Positions 10,336 to 19,477 of a stretch of 64,000 bases of DNA are shown here, one piece after another. The DNA is from Huiozyma naganishii CBS 8797 (Eukaryota > Ascomycota > Saccharomycetes > Saccharomycetales > Saccharomycetaceae): the NCBI RefSeq assembly GCF_000348985.1, contig NC_035930.1, positions 186,001-250,000 of the forward strand. The letters run 5' to 3'. Under the pieces are notes generated by a model. That model did not search any database, was not told the origin of the DNA, and was given only the letters and a program-made list of their open reading frames with translations. Numbering within the stretch: position 1 is the stretch's first letter; each line of letters starts with the position of its first letter. The translations under genes and the position numbers were made by a program.

Positions 10336-11925
10336 ATGCTAGATAAACTGCCGAGAGAGGTCATTGACCGCGTCGCCAAGTATCTGGGACAAGAGGACAA
10401 AATAAGCCTGACGTACGTCTCGAAGGAGGTACGTTTGGGGGCCGTGCCGAGACTGTACAAGAACCTGTTTCTCAATGAACGCTACTATATGCCCAGCGAC
10501 TACGACAGGTCATTGGGGACACGCACATGGTCCGTGCTGAAGTTCACGTACAACGACATGCAACTGTTCACGTCCACTTACAAATTCAAATGTCTTATTA
10601 GGACGCTCAAAGAAAACAACACAACGTTGTGCCCGCTGATTAACGCGGTTCATTGTACGTGGCACCTCGAGAGACAAGAGATGATGGAATTCATCGATGT
10701 CGTCAACAAGTACGCAAGTAACTTGACCGTTTTCGAAAACTTCATAAGGGACGATATCTCGAGGAAACTCGTGCCCAACGCAGCTAAAATGCAATCGCTG
10801 ACAATCACGCCAAGAACCGTCTTGCCACAGAAGGCACAGGAGGAGGCAATATACTACGACGGCTGGCTTTGGCGACTCTCCCATTACAACCTGGACTCGA
10901 TCAGGCGTCTGACCGTGCACATCAACGTGCTCAATTTCTTCACCACTGATGATGAACCGCTGAGATTGGAATACCTGTGTTTGAATTTGAGAAAGGACAC
11001 GTTTGCAGGGCTCGATATCGATCCGAACCTACGGCCACGCTACTTCGATATATTCGACCGTCACATGCTGAAACAACTGTCTCTGGTCTCATGGTACGAC
11101 ACCGAGGACGCAGATATAAACATGTATGACGTGTGGCAACTGGGTGATTTTTTCTACTTCCCAAATGTCGAGGATTGTTCCCTCGTGTCTTTGTACCCGA
11201 ACGTAACCTTCTTGAAGGACTCTGGGCTGAATTGGCGGAACATGAAACGGCTGAAAGTGGACTACATCTGCGAGCATACCGTTGCTAGGGAGGTCCTTGA
11301 ATTCATGGCTATTTGCCACTGTTCACAGACACTTGAATATCTGGAATTGCGGTGTCTAGAGCTGGGCGAGCCTTTGCTTTCGTACAGCGATCAAGAAGAT
11401 GCAGGGTTTCGATTAGCCATTTCATGCCAATGCGACGGTTGCCAACGGACTTTGACAGACATCATCCGTAAAAAATATCTAAGAACAGCGGATTCGTTTA
11501 AAATCAGAGACTTTCATGACGTCGAATCGAGGAATTTTGTGATGCAGATGTTCAAGTTGTTCCCGATCCTCCCACATTCCCAGGACTTTGACTGCTCGCC
11601 AGCGATTGGATACGTCTCAAAACCCATAGCGGAGCATGTTACTAATGTGAACAAGCTCTTGCACCATGAAGAAGGTAGCGAGTATTACGTGACAGAGGCC
11701 GATATCATCGCGTTATATCACATGTACGTGCATTCTTTGAGAAAACCGTTTGATTACCTTCTTTCAAAGTTCCCAAAACTACGGTACCTCGCCTTAAACG
11801 ATGTTCCTACGGCTGTTGTCAAAGTGGACCAGCAACAAACTTGCAATATACCCATTTTTTACAGCGAGGGATACAAAAGCAACCAGGTATACGAGCTTGT
11901 TAATGACGAATCACTGTTTCATTAA
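10336..11925 (+). CDS. F-box protein, homologue of YDR131C
   Basis: A 529-residue protein with an F-box at residues 2-40 (LDKLPREVIDRVAKYLGQED), the Skp1-binding element of SCF ubiquitin ligases. The remainder resembles the irregular leucine-rich substrate module of yeast F-box proteins. A short Cys-rich patch (CQCDGCQ) lies near 365. The S. cerevisiae homologue YDR131C binds Skp1 but its substrates are not settled. Position after the YDR132C homologue supports orthology. Confidence 0.87.
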   Translation: MLDKLPREVIDRVAKYLGQEDKISLTYVSKEVRLGAVPRLYKNLFLNERYYMPSDYDRSLGTRTWSVLKFTYNDMQLFTSTYKFKCLIRTLKENNTTLCPLINAVHCTWHLERQEMMEFIDVVNKYASNLTVFENFIRDDISRKLVPNAAKMQSLTITPRTVLPQKAQEEAIYYDGWLWRLSHYNLDSIRRLTVHINVLNFFTTDDEPLRLEYLCLNLRKDTFAGLDIDPNLRPRYFDIFDRHMLKQLSLVSWYDTEDADINMYDVWQLGDFFYFPNVEDCSLVSLYPNVTFLKDSGLNWRNMKRLKVDYICEHTVAREVLEFMAICHCSQTLEYLELRCLELGEPLLSYSDQEDAGFRLAISCQCDGCQRTLTDIIRKKYLRTADSFKIRDFHDVESRNFVMQMFKLFPILPHSQDFDCSPAIGYVSKPIAEHVTNVNKLLHHEEGSEYYVTEADIIALYHMYVHSLRKPFDYLLSKFPKLRYLALNDVPTAVVKVDQQQTCNIPIFYSEGYKSNQVYELVNDESLFH

Positions 11926-12173
11926 CTCTGAGGATCAGGGACAGGCCATTGGCTACATTGGAAGACAAACTGTGTGATACCAAATTTATATATTTGATAG
12001 AAAGTATCGTTAGTGTTAGAGGTATAGAGCTAAATCTTTTGGGTGTTTCCATGTTTGTTTGCAGTTAAAAATCCAAGATTTTAATTGATTTTCGATTAAA
12101 GATTCAATACTTGAAATAAGTGAGCTTTTTAAGGCCCCTGCTCCAACGGAAAAAGGCTAGAACTTAACACGGT

Positions 12174-12860
12174 ATGGATGACCCGTATAAGAGATCTCCT
12201 AATAGAGTGAAACGCAGACTACTTTCACCAAGAACGGGAAGTCAACTTGGTGAACCAGCGAAGAGAAGATCTCCATACGAAAGTCCCCAAAATCGGCCTC
12301 ATTGGTCGGAAAAGACATCGCCGCTTCTTTCAAACAGGGGGGGCGTGCAATCACAACAAATATCCAAAAAATCAAGCCACCATACTTCGCCTTTGAGACC
12401 GGATTCGAACAAGTTAGAAACCAGCTTACTCGGGAACACATCTCCAATACGAGCGAAAAATATCTTATCCAAATTGAGGGAAGAAGTGAGCAAAATAGAT
12501 AGGCTGGACTCTACCAATTCACCATACAAATCAGCTTTGAAGTCCCCGCGACGTCGAATAAGCCCAGTGAGAAAATCTGTCAAATTTGAAGTAAAATCAG
12601 AGGACAGTACGAGCAACGCATTGATTTCAACCACACGGGATCGACTATCTCATGATGAACAAAATAAGCTCAGTGTTAGTCGCAATACTAATCTCTCACC
12701 TATTGACGAGAAACCATTGGCAAGTAACGATATTCTACAAGACATCCTAACAACACTAAACGCAATGATGATGAAACAAGACAAATTGTTGACGCGACAG
12801 AATGCGCTGGAGGCAAAGATAGACAGTTTAATAATAAAGAAGGAGAAGCAAGATCGATAG
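12174..12860 (+). CDS. FIN1: Fin1-like spindle and filament protein
   Basis: A 228-residue basic protein, shorter than S. cerevisiae Fin1 (291). It has many Ser/Thr-Pro sites (SPNR, SPRT, SPYE, SPRR, SPVRK) suited to Cdk1. It has the conserved SVKFEVK motif near residue 135, resembling SVKFKLP of Fin1 (an RVxF-type PP1-docking element). It ends in a predicted coiled coil (about 175-228). Fin1 forms filaments, binds spindle poles and microtubules in anaphase and recruits PP1 (Glc7). Sequence is weakly conserved, so the call leans on the C-terminal match and on its place right after the YDR131C homologue (FIN1 is YDR130C). The shorter length reflects lost N-terminal sequence rather than a visible break. 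Confidence 0.75.
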   Translation: MDDPYKRSPNRVKRRLLSPRTGSQLGEPAKRRSPYESPQNRPHWSEKTSPLLSNRGGVQSQQISKKSSHHTSPLRPDSNKLETSLLGNTSPIRAKNILSKLREEVSKIDRLDSTNSPYKSALKSPRRRISPVRKSVKFEVKSEDSTSNALISTTRDRLSHDEQNKLSVSRNTNLSPIDEKPLASNDILQDILTTLNAMMMKQDKLLTRQNALEAKIDSLIIKKEKQDR

Positions 12861-12922
12861 AGTGCATACAATAATATTCTCAGAAATGGGAAATGAATAA
12901 TCGCTATCTAATATACAATGTG

Positions 12923-14108
12923 TTATGTATTTTGCAACTTGATATCCCATTCTTCCCTTTTCCCTTCAATGTATCGGTACACCTTGTCCCTGCCGAGAGG
13001 GTCTATCTCTTGTGATTTCACATATTCGACGCCGTCGTTATACGTCGCTGAGCCGTACTTCAAATCTTGGCGCTCGAAGTCTCTATCACGGAACGTTGTG
13101 ACGTATGCTGCTGAGTTGGCTGCTTTATATCCATCGATTGTATGCCAGTACGATCCAAATCTTCTCGCTAAACGGAACAGAAACAGCATGGAGTAGTACG
13201 ATATCCAGCTCATCTGTTGCGAAAACGACAGACTGATGAATATCCCTGGTTGGACCACGTATTGGTATATCCCCATTTCTTTTAGCTTCTTATAAGTTGC
13301 AAGGTGTAAAAGATCGATCAATCTTTTGGACCCATCGTACGGTCTTGTAGAGTTTATCAACTCTATATCATCCAGCGATAGATACTGTGGAGTGGAACAC
13401 AAGCTTGATATCCAGACTACTACGGCTTTTCCCTTTGACAACGGGTTCAAGATCTTTTGGATCAAGTAGTATGATCCGAACACATTCGCTTGGAAAATAT
13501 AACCCATCTGATCCTTGGATATCACACCCACATTCTGAATTCTGTAGCTGGGATCGGTGACCGATTTCATTGGGTCTGTCATAACTTCCCAAATTGCAGC
13601 GAACCAGTTGATCCCATCGCATGCACCAAGCGCTGCATTGACAAAGAAGTAATTGATCTCTTCGTACCTGTCATTCAATGTGTTCGCAGCCTTTAAAACG
13701 CTCTCCATGTCCGTCAAATCTAATAGCAGCGAGTCAAAGGAGAGCTTGCCCGACCGCTCAATCTTGCCAACATCCCGTTTTATTATTTCAATTGCTTCAT
13801 TGCAGCGTTTTTCGGTCCTCGACGTCACAACCAATTTCACATTAGTAGAAGGATCTTGATTCTCCAGCAATCGGTAAGCAATTTTTAGACCTAAATAACT
13901 ATTCACAAGAAGAGAAAAACTGACTATGTACGTGTCTCGATATTTCAAGTCTCGAAACAGCCTGTCGGTAACTCAGTTAGTACAAAAGAAGAAGTAGAAA
14001 GAATACGGAAGAAAATATTAAGCTTAATGGAATTTCCATATTTCTTGATAAAATAACCTAGTTGTCATACCTATTTGCACCTAAGATGACAGCAACTTTT
14101 TCAGACAT
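12923..14108 (-). CDS. ERG27: Erg27, 3-keto sterol reductase, with an intron
   Basis: Erg27 reduces 3-ketosterols in C-4 demethylation of ergosterol synthesis, with NADPH, at the ER and lipid droplets. Exon 2 (12923-13898) encodes nearly all of the protein, including the short-chain dehydrogenase YxxxK motif (YDGSK). It opens without an ATG and in the middle of the nucleotide-binding loop. The missing start is found upstream as exon 1 (14071-14108), which encodes MSEKVAVILGAN and two bases of a serine codon. Splicing restores the glycine-rich motif GANSYLG (S. cerevisiae has GTNSNLG). Exons total 1014 nt, giving 337 residues against 347 in S. cerevisiae. S. cerevisiae ERG27 has no intron. Its place between FIN1 and MTC5 puts a chr XII gene in a chr IV-like block, as expected from alternate loss of duplicates. 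Confidence 0.92.
13899..14070 (-). other. Spliceosomal intron of ERG27
   Basis: A 172-nt intron. On the minus strand it begins GTATGA (14070-14065), a one-base variant of the yeast GTATGT. It carries a perfect branch site TACTAAC (13982-13976) and ends in a pyrimidine tract (TTTTTCTCTTCTT) followed by GAATAG at 13899. Reading through gives a stop codon four codons after the 5' splice site. A nearer CAG ending at 13962, 15 nt past the branch A, is also in frame and would insert 21 residues into the nucleotide-binding loop. Confidence 0.9.
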
Positions 14109-14337
14109 CACAAGTGTGTTGGTATAGTTTCATCCCCATGACGATTCGCATTTTCAAAGCTGAACGCAAACAAAAACGCGGCAGATCTTATATGCGAGAG
14201 ACCCATTTGATTTCTTGTCGTTTAACTCGAAAACGAAACGTATAAGGAAAAAAAAAGCCCAGAGTGAAAAATTTATGCAATTGGAAAGTAAGGCCTGACG
14301 AACGAGCAGACCCTGTTTAGATCTTTAGAGTTAGACA

Positions 14338-17300
14338 TTATCGCACATCAAACAGGTTTGGACATGAGCAACCACAACCACTTGGGCACTCGTCACCAAC
14401 GGTCCACCATTGCCTGGCACATTTTGCGTGTAGCACGTGCTGGCAATTACCGCAGATAAAGGCATCTCCCTTAACTCTCAAGTTACAGTAGGAGCAGCTC
14501 CTAAATATGAGGGTTCCAGATGTGTTCCCCAACCAGCATACAGCTACGCTGTTGAGTTCATTTCTCTCAGTGGTCCCACTTCCGCTCGTATTGAATTTCT
14601 TCGAAGTATGATCTGTTGATAAAGCCTCCAAGCTTACTTTCAATATCTGCGCTCTTTCGATCGGAAGACCCCATTGAAATAACAGTTTTGCGTACTGGTA
14701 GACGTATTTCTTGAATCTTCCAACCTCACTGGGGTCTAAGATCTCACGGTTTGGATTCTTGGCGACTTCCAAAATCTCATCCCCAATCAGCTCAATTTTA
14801 ATACTTGGCATGCGAGACTGGCTGGTGGATCTTTGTAGGTATTGCTGTTGCTGTTGCTGACTACTATTATTCGAGAGTCTTTTATTTCTCTGTGTAAGTT
14901 TGCTTGAACTTATGCGACCATTGCTTGTGATTGGATGTAAGCTGCTGTGACGCTCCCCAGATCGGATGGAGATTGCTTCCGTCGATTTGGAAAACTTGGG
15001 CAATCTATACTGTTCGTGACTACCCTGTCCAATAGTGTTACTATTGGAGAATAAAGAGACAGTATCGATATTTCTGCTGTCTGGTGGGGATTCGCTGTCC
15101 TGGAAGGTTATTATGTTTTCGACAACTTTCGGTATATCCTCTAAGTCGTCGTAAGATTTCCTATCCGTTTTCCTTGGCGAGGCAAGAACACAGCATAGAG
15201 TAGCAAGCATCTGCAAATTATTCTCCAGCTCAAAATACTTCAAAGTTTCTTTTACAAACCATTGAATGCACATCGGATGGTTATCCCAGATCAAAGTATA
15301 GGGATCGTTGTTCCTCTCGCCTAGCAGTAAATCAGACAAAATCTGCCAACAATGACTTATTTCTAAATAGCCGTGTCTTTCAGCGACCAGCGCATTGTGA
15401 CGAGCCATGTCTTCTGGAAGTTCACCCATCACCTCATATTCCAAAGCCAGAGATTTATCATCAGGGATAAGCTCATGGAAATCTTTTTGGATGATAATGT
15501 TTTTGACCTTTTTGGTTGACTCCCCCGCTACACTCTCAGCTGGTAGAGACCCCAGTTTCTTCGTTACGCTATTGTACAGCATTGGCAGTTTTGTTCTTAC
15601 CACTATATCATTACCAATAATATCGTTCCAGTCATTTGCGAAGCTATCGAAGCTATCCGAAGATGATACTTCTTCTTCAGAAGAGTCGCTTCCATCTGCA
15701 TTGGAGGTTCCGTTAGCTGAAAGAGTATCCACGTACCTTTTTGGTTTTTCATCTGTTTCTGTAATGTTAGATTCAGCAAAGATCTCGTGTGGCTCCTGTT
15801 TTCTGTTTCTGTGTCTATGATTTAGCGCCTTTTGTGTTAACTTCAAATTCTTGTGGGTTATTTTGTCTAGCTTACTTTCAGCTGGGAAAAAGCAAAGCAA
15901 CTGTCCAGTTGGGGTCCAAAATGCGCCACATTGGTTTGGAATCGGGGTACTATCAAATGCAGTATTGCGCCCAAAACTATCTTTTAGCTCTGACTGCTCA
16001 CCGAAAGGGTCCTTCGCTAAGTCAGAGCCAGAATCAGAAGATGAGGACTCAATTATATGAGAATCGTTTTCTTCATCCGATACAGAAGAAAACTCTTCAA
16101 AGCCAATGTGGTCTGCTATGTCAAAATTAAGTAACGGTTGGTCGTCTATCGTCCCTATATCATCTAAATTGACAGCTTCACCCAAAAGAAAGCGTAGGCA
16201 CGGTTCTAGACAGTATTGGTTTTGGTCTGTATACTTCGTTCCAATTTCCTTCAGCATTGCTAGAATCTCCTGCTCCTTTGTTCTTTTGAGTTTATCATTC
16301 TCCTCAATCATGAATCGCGGTGCTGTTCCCTTAGCTGGATACGTTTGAGGAAACTTCACTGCAATTCTTAAAAATATGTATTCGTCGGGATTATCCTCGA
16401 CCCAAGGTCCGTTCAATGTTAATGTTAATTCACCGGTAGAAACTGATATCTTTTCAAATACGACCTTTGGGAATTTGCGTCCAAGGGCACTCACTTCTTC
16501 GCCCAAATTCTGAAGTTTAGAATCTTCAAATAGATCATCTGTTGAATCTCGCCTATTCATCTTCACCCCAGAGAGCCAGTCAATATGGCTGACATTGGTT
16601 CCTTTCTGTAGCCCAGAATTTGTAACGAACTTCTCCTTTAGCCTTTTATATCCAGTGTCTCTGTTTTCAGAGGAAGTTTCAGTTCCTACTTCTCGATTGT
16701 ACGTCATGTATTCGTAACTAGGTAGTTTTTCTTCCAACCTCTTGTTCCTTTCAAAGTTGACCTTGGCGTATACATCCTCAGTAACAGGCCATAATCTTAA
16801 GTCTGAGTCGAGCGACCACGTAATTAGCTGAAATTCACGATCATCTATATTACTATCGTAAGAGTGTCTAGACCTCCACAAAAAATCTATCACTCTATCA
16901 CTATGTCCCTTGAATGTTTGGACTGGTTTTAATTTCTCAATCCTACTTTCCGGATTCTCCAGTTCCTTCTCCTCGTCATATACGTCCAAATCCATCAAAT
17001 AAACGGAATTGTTCCCGCCAATCATTGGCATAACACAGTAACCATGACCAAAAGGTAAGTACCTGCCTCTCCAAATGGGGAACTCTGTAGTTATCGCCTG
17101 TTGGCATTTTTCTTCCTTGGATAAATCCCAGAACTTGACGGTACCGTCGTTAGAGCTGGACATTATTTTATTCTCCTCAAACCTGCTAAAATCTATACTA
17201 TTGACCCCGCTGTTGTGTCCCGTCAGCTTATGCAACGGAGTAGAACCATGTCTGAGATCCCAGATAAAGACATCGTTCCCGTGTGAGGATGCTAAGATAT

Positions 17301-17817
17301 TGGAGTCCTTGAAATTCCATTTCACTTGCGAGGCACTGGACCTCCAAGATGACGTTGTGTAGAAGGGCCTGTGTGGACTCCGCATGTCCCACGCGTGTAC
17401 GTACGTGTCTATCGAACAAGTGGCTAGAATATCGGGATGCTGTGAATTGAAATTAATATCTGTGATAGCTCTCGAGTGCCCGTGCAGTGCATACTCAATT
17501 GCGTTTGAGGAAGGTTTGTTCAAGTTCCATATGATTGCCTTTTGGTTCGATGTTGAGACAATCCAGTGTGGTTTTGCCGGGTGCGGTGACCATTGGACAT
17601 CGGCCACTTGCCAAGGCATCTTGTGGTGAAGCCAGCGCGGTGGTCTGAACGGGTCATCCAAGTCGATAATGTACAGGCCCTGTCTCCCCGCGAGAACTAC
17701 ATCTCTACCGGATGGATTTATTGATACGGCATTAAACCCTCCCTCGACCTTCAACGAAAGCGAATTCCCAAAAGTCAATGACTCGTACGGTGTACTGACC
17801 GACCCAATGTACGACAT
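14338..17817 (-). CDS. MTC5: Mtc5/Sea3, SEACAT (GATOR2-like) subunit with WD40, RWD and RING
   Basis: A 1159-residue protein (S. cerevisiae Mtc5/Sea3 has 1148). WD40 repeats fill about residues 60-360, with WD-type ends such as ATCSIDTYVHAWD, SSHGNDVFIWD and SSSNDGTVKFWD. An RWD domain follows (about 440-560). Acidic and Ser-rich linkers come next. A poly-Gln run (QQQQQQQ) lies near 1000. A C-terminal RING-like zinc finger occupies the last 55 residues (CSYCNLRVKG...CGNC...HAKC...CPSGCGCSCP). The SEACAT subcomplex on the vacuole membrane opposes SEACIT and thereby supports TORC1 when amino acids are present; human WDR59 is the counterpart. ATG at 17817 is unambiguous. Confidence 0.95.
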   Translation of the reverse strand: MSYIGSVSTPYESLTFGNSLSLKVEGGFNAVSINPSGRDVVLAGRQGLYIIDLDDPFRPPRWLHHKMPWQVADVQWSPHPAKPHWIVSTSNQKAIIWNLNKPSSNAIEYALHGHSRAITDINFNSQHPDILATCSIDTYVHAWDMRSPHRPFYTTSSWRSSASQVKWNFKDSNILASSHGNDVFIWDLRHGSTPLHKLTGHNSGVNSIDFSRFEENKIMSSSNDGTVKFWDLSKEEKCQQAITTEFPIWRGRYLPFGHGYCVMPMIGGNNSVYLMDLDVYDEEKELENPESRIEKLKPVQTFKGHSDRVIDFLWRSRHSYDSNIDDREFQLITWSLDSDLRLWPVTEDVYAKVNFERNKRLEEKLPSYEYMTYNREVGTETSSENRDTGYKRLKEKFVTNSGLQKGTNVSHIDWLSGVKMNRRDSTDDLFEDSKLQNLGEEVSALGRKFPKVVFEKISVSTGELTLTLNGPWVEDNPDEYIFLRIAVKFPQTYPAKGTAPRFMIEENDKLKRTKEQEILAMLKEIGTKYTDQNQYCLEPCLRFLLGEAVNLDDIGTIDDQPLLNFDIADHIGFEEFSSVSDEENDSHIIESSSSDSGSDLAKDPFGEQSELKDSFGRNTAFDSTPIPNQCGAFWTPTGQLLCFFPAESKLDKITHKNLKLTQKALNHRHRNRKQEPHEIFAESNITETDEKPKRYVDTLSANGTSNADGSDSSEEEVSSSDSFDSFANDWNDIIGNDIVVRTKLPMLYNSVTKKLGSLPAESVAGESTKKVKNIIIQKDFHELIPDDKSLALEYEVMGELPEDMARHNALVAERHGYLEISHCWQILSDLLLGERNNDPYTLIWDNHPMCIQWFVKETLKYFELENNLQMLATLCCVLASPRKTDRKSYDDLEDIPKVVENIITFQDSESPPDSRNIDTVSLFSNSNTIGQGSHEQYRLPKFSKSTEAISIRSGERHSSLHPITSNGRISSSKLTQRNKRLSNNSSQQQQQQYLQRSTSQSRMPSIKIELIGDEILEVAKNPNREILDPSEVGRFKKYVYQYAKLLFQWGLPIERAQILKVSLEALSTDHTSKKFNTSGSGTTERNELNSVAVCWLGNTSGTLIFRSCSYCNLRVKGDAFICGNCQHVLHAKCARQWWTVGDECPSGCGCSCPNLFDVR

Positions 17818-18274
17818 TCAGCCGCGGTAATTCAGTTTCAATACTGACGTGTATTCAATTGATTGATGCTGGTACCAGTCGAGAGGATATCTTCCAGAAA
17901 ATAGTGTCACTATTAAAATCGTTATTGTCATTAATATCTTCAGATTTATTTTCTGTTATGTATGTAGCGGGTCCAACCACCGGGGAGTGAGCCTGTCGAG
18001 TGTTACCAGCTATCGATCCCATTGTTATTTGTGATGGTATCCTGATGTACATGGAAGAGATTGACCTCACAACTTCTTGAAACTGAACTATATATTATTG
18101 AGCTTCTGCTAAGAGTATTGCACTCCAGTCGTGTAAGCTTCTTTCAAGATGGCTCTGCGGATTATAACCTAGTACAGTCTGTCGTACATATACCAATCTA
18201 TGTAGACCATGCAATCGCACCTCTTATATGCGTGTACATGGTGTGGGGTGTTTTTTGTTGTTATTGTGTCAGGT
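17818..18274. other. Junction between chr IV-like and chr XV-like blocks
   Basis: This 457-bp spacer separates the start of MTC5 from the stop of TMA46, genes that are unlinked in S. cerevisiae, so a rearrangement breakpoint falls here. No tRNA, LTR-like terminus or conserved ORF is visible. It holds the MTC5 promoter and the TMA46 3' flank. Confidence 0.5.
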
Positions 18275-19303
18275 TTATGCTACTATACCAAATGTTGGGT
18301 TTAAACCATCACCGTAGTCCTTGATGCCTCCCTCGTTTTCAGTTTCTGCCTCCCTTAATGCATTAGTGAACTCAGTGATATCCCATGCGGAGCCGTGGTC
18401 CTCACCGTCCGCGTCTGCCTCTCTCATGGCCAAGTCTTCACTCTTTTTGTCGATCATCATGTTTTGGATCACCTCACGGCCGCTCAGTTTAAGCTTCCCA
18501 CCGTTCTGTTGTAGTTTCAGTTTGTTTTCCATGTTGGTCCTAGAAATGACGTGTTTCAATTTCCACTCTTTGAAATTCTCTGGTGTTATAGGCGTCAGTT
18601 TCTGCTTATCGAGCTTCCCTCTCTCTGTTTCAATGAACTCTTCTAGCGTAATCTTTGGTTGGTTCTCTATCGCCTCCTTCTCGAGTCTCTGCTGCTCTTT
18701 CGTCTTCAACACGAAACCTTCGGGCAGCGAATGCCTGTACATACATTTATCACCGTTGTTCGGACAAATCCAGAACCAACCGTACTTCCCGTTCTCGACG
18801 GCCTCTATGAAGTACTTGCAGACTTTGTCCGTGGTCGTCTTCGGGTTACCGTGCTTGGACAAAATGACTTTCCTCAACTTCTCCTCGTCCCAGTTGTCCA
18901 TCGTATCCTCCTCCTTCTCAGCTCTCGAGTCCTGGTACAGGTCCTTCTTCTCCATCCTCCTCCCAACGGTCAAATCGTGCGAGAACTTACACCTCGCACC
19001 TTTATTACAGTTCCCGATCTTGAACATCGCACAGAGCACGGTCTTCGGGTCCACCCCGGCGCGCACCCTCTGGTCCATCGCAGTACCCAGCAGTGCCTTC
19101 CGCTCGGCCTCCGCGGCCTCCGCCCTCTTCCGCTCCTCCATTTTCTTCCGCTTCAAATCCTCCTTCTCAGGGTCCATCTGCGAGTTGACATGCTTGATAT
19201 ACTTCTGCACCTTCGTCGACCGGTTCTTGTTCTTCATCCCAAACGTCTTGTCGACATTGTCCTTCTTCTTCGCAGGTTGCTGTTGCTTCTTCTTTGGTGG
19301 CAT
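18275..19303 (-). CDS. TMA46: Tma46, CCCH zinc finger DFRP protein
   Basis: A 342-residue protein (S. cerevisiae Tma46 345). It has a basic Lys/Gln-rich N-terminus ([14 protein letters not shown]), then two CCCH zinc fingers: C-x7-C-x5-C-x3-H near 92-110 ([19 protein letters not shown]), and a longer one near 155-185 ending CMYRH. The C-terminal DRG-family regulatory region follows. Tma46 binds the GTPase Rbg1 and associates with translating ribosomes. It is divergent from PTC5 with 174 bp between starts, the YOR091W-YOR090C arrangement. Confidence 0.95.
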   Translation of the reverse strand: MPPKKKQQQPAKKKDNVDKTFGMKNKNRSTKVQKYIKHVNSQMDPEKEDLKRKKMEERKRAEAAEAERKALLGTAMDQRVRAGVDPKTVLCAMFKIGNCNKGARCKFSHDLTVGRRMEKKDLYQDSRAEKEEDTMDNWDEEKLRKVILSKHGNPKTTTDKVCKYFIEAVENGKYGWFWICPNNGDKCMYRHSLPEGFVLKTKEQQRLEKEAIENQPKITLEEFIETERGKLDKQKLTPITPENFKEWKLKHVISRTNMENKLKLQQNGGKLKLSGREVIQNMMIDKKSEDLAMREADADGEDHGSAWDITEFTNALREAETENEGGIKDYGDGLNPTFGIVA

Positions 19304-19477
19304 ATTTCAATTGTGTGCGAAGTACAGATACCTTCCTGTCGTTGCTATCTAGCCCCTGCTGTACTATTCTAGTCGCCCCTGCTACATCAACCATCAACAC
19401 TCATCGAAGAGTGGAACGTTTCATCGAAAAAAGTGAAAAATTTTTTTAATGTCATCTCGAAGGGAATCCGCCTCGAA

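Noticed and set aside
13899..13948. ERG27 as a single exon starting at TTG 13948
   Set aside because: No ATG is in frame and the nucleotide-binding glycine motif is missing. The spliced model repairs both.
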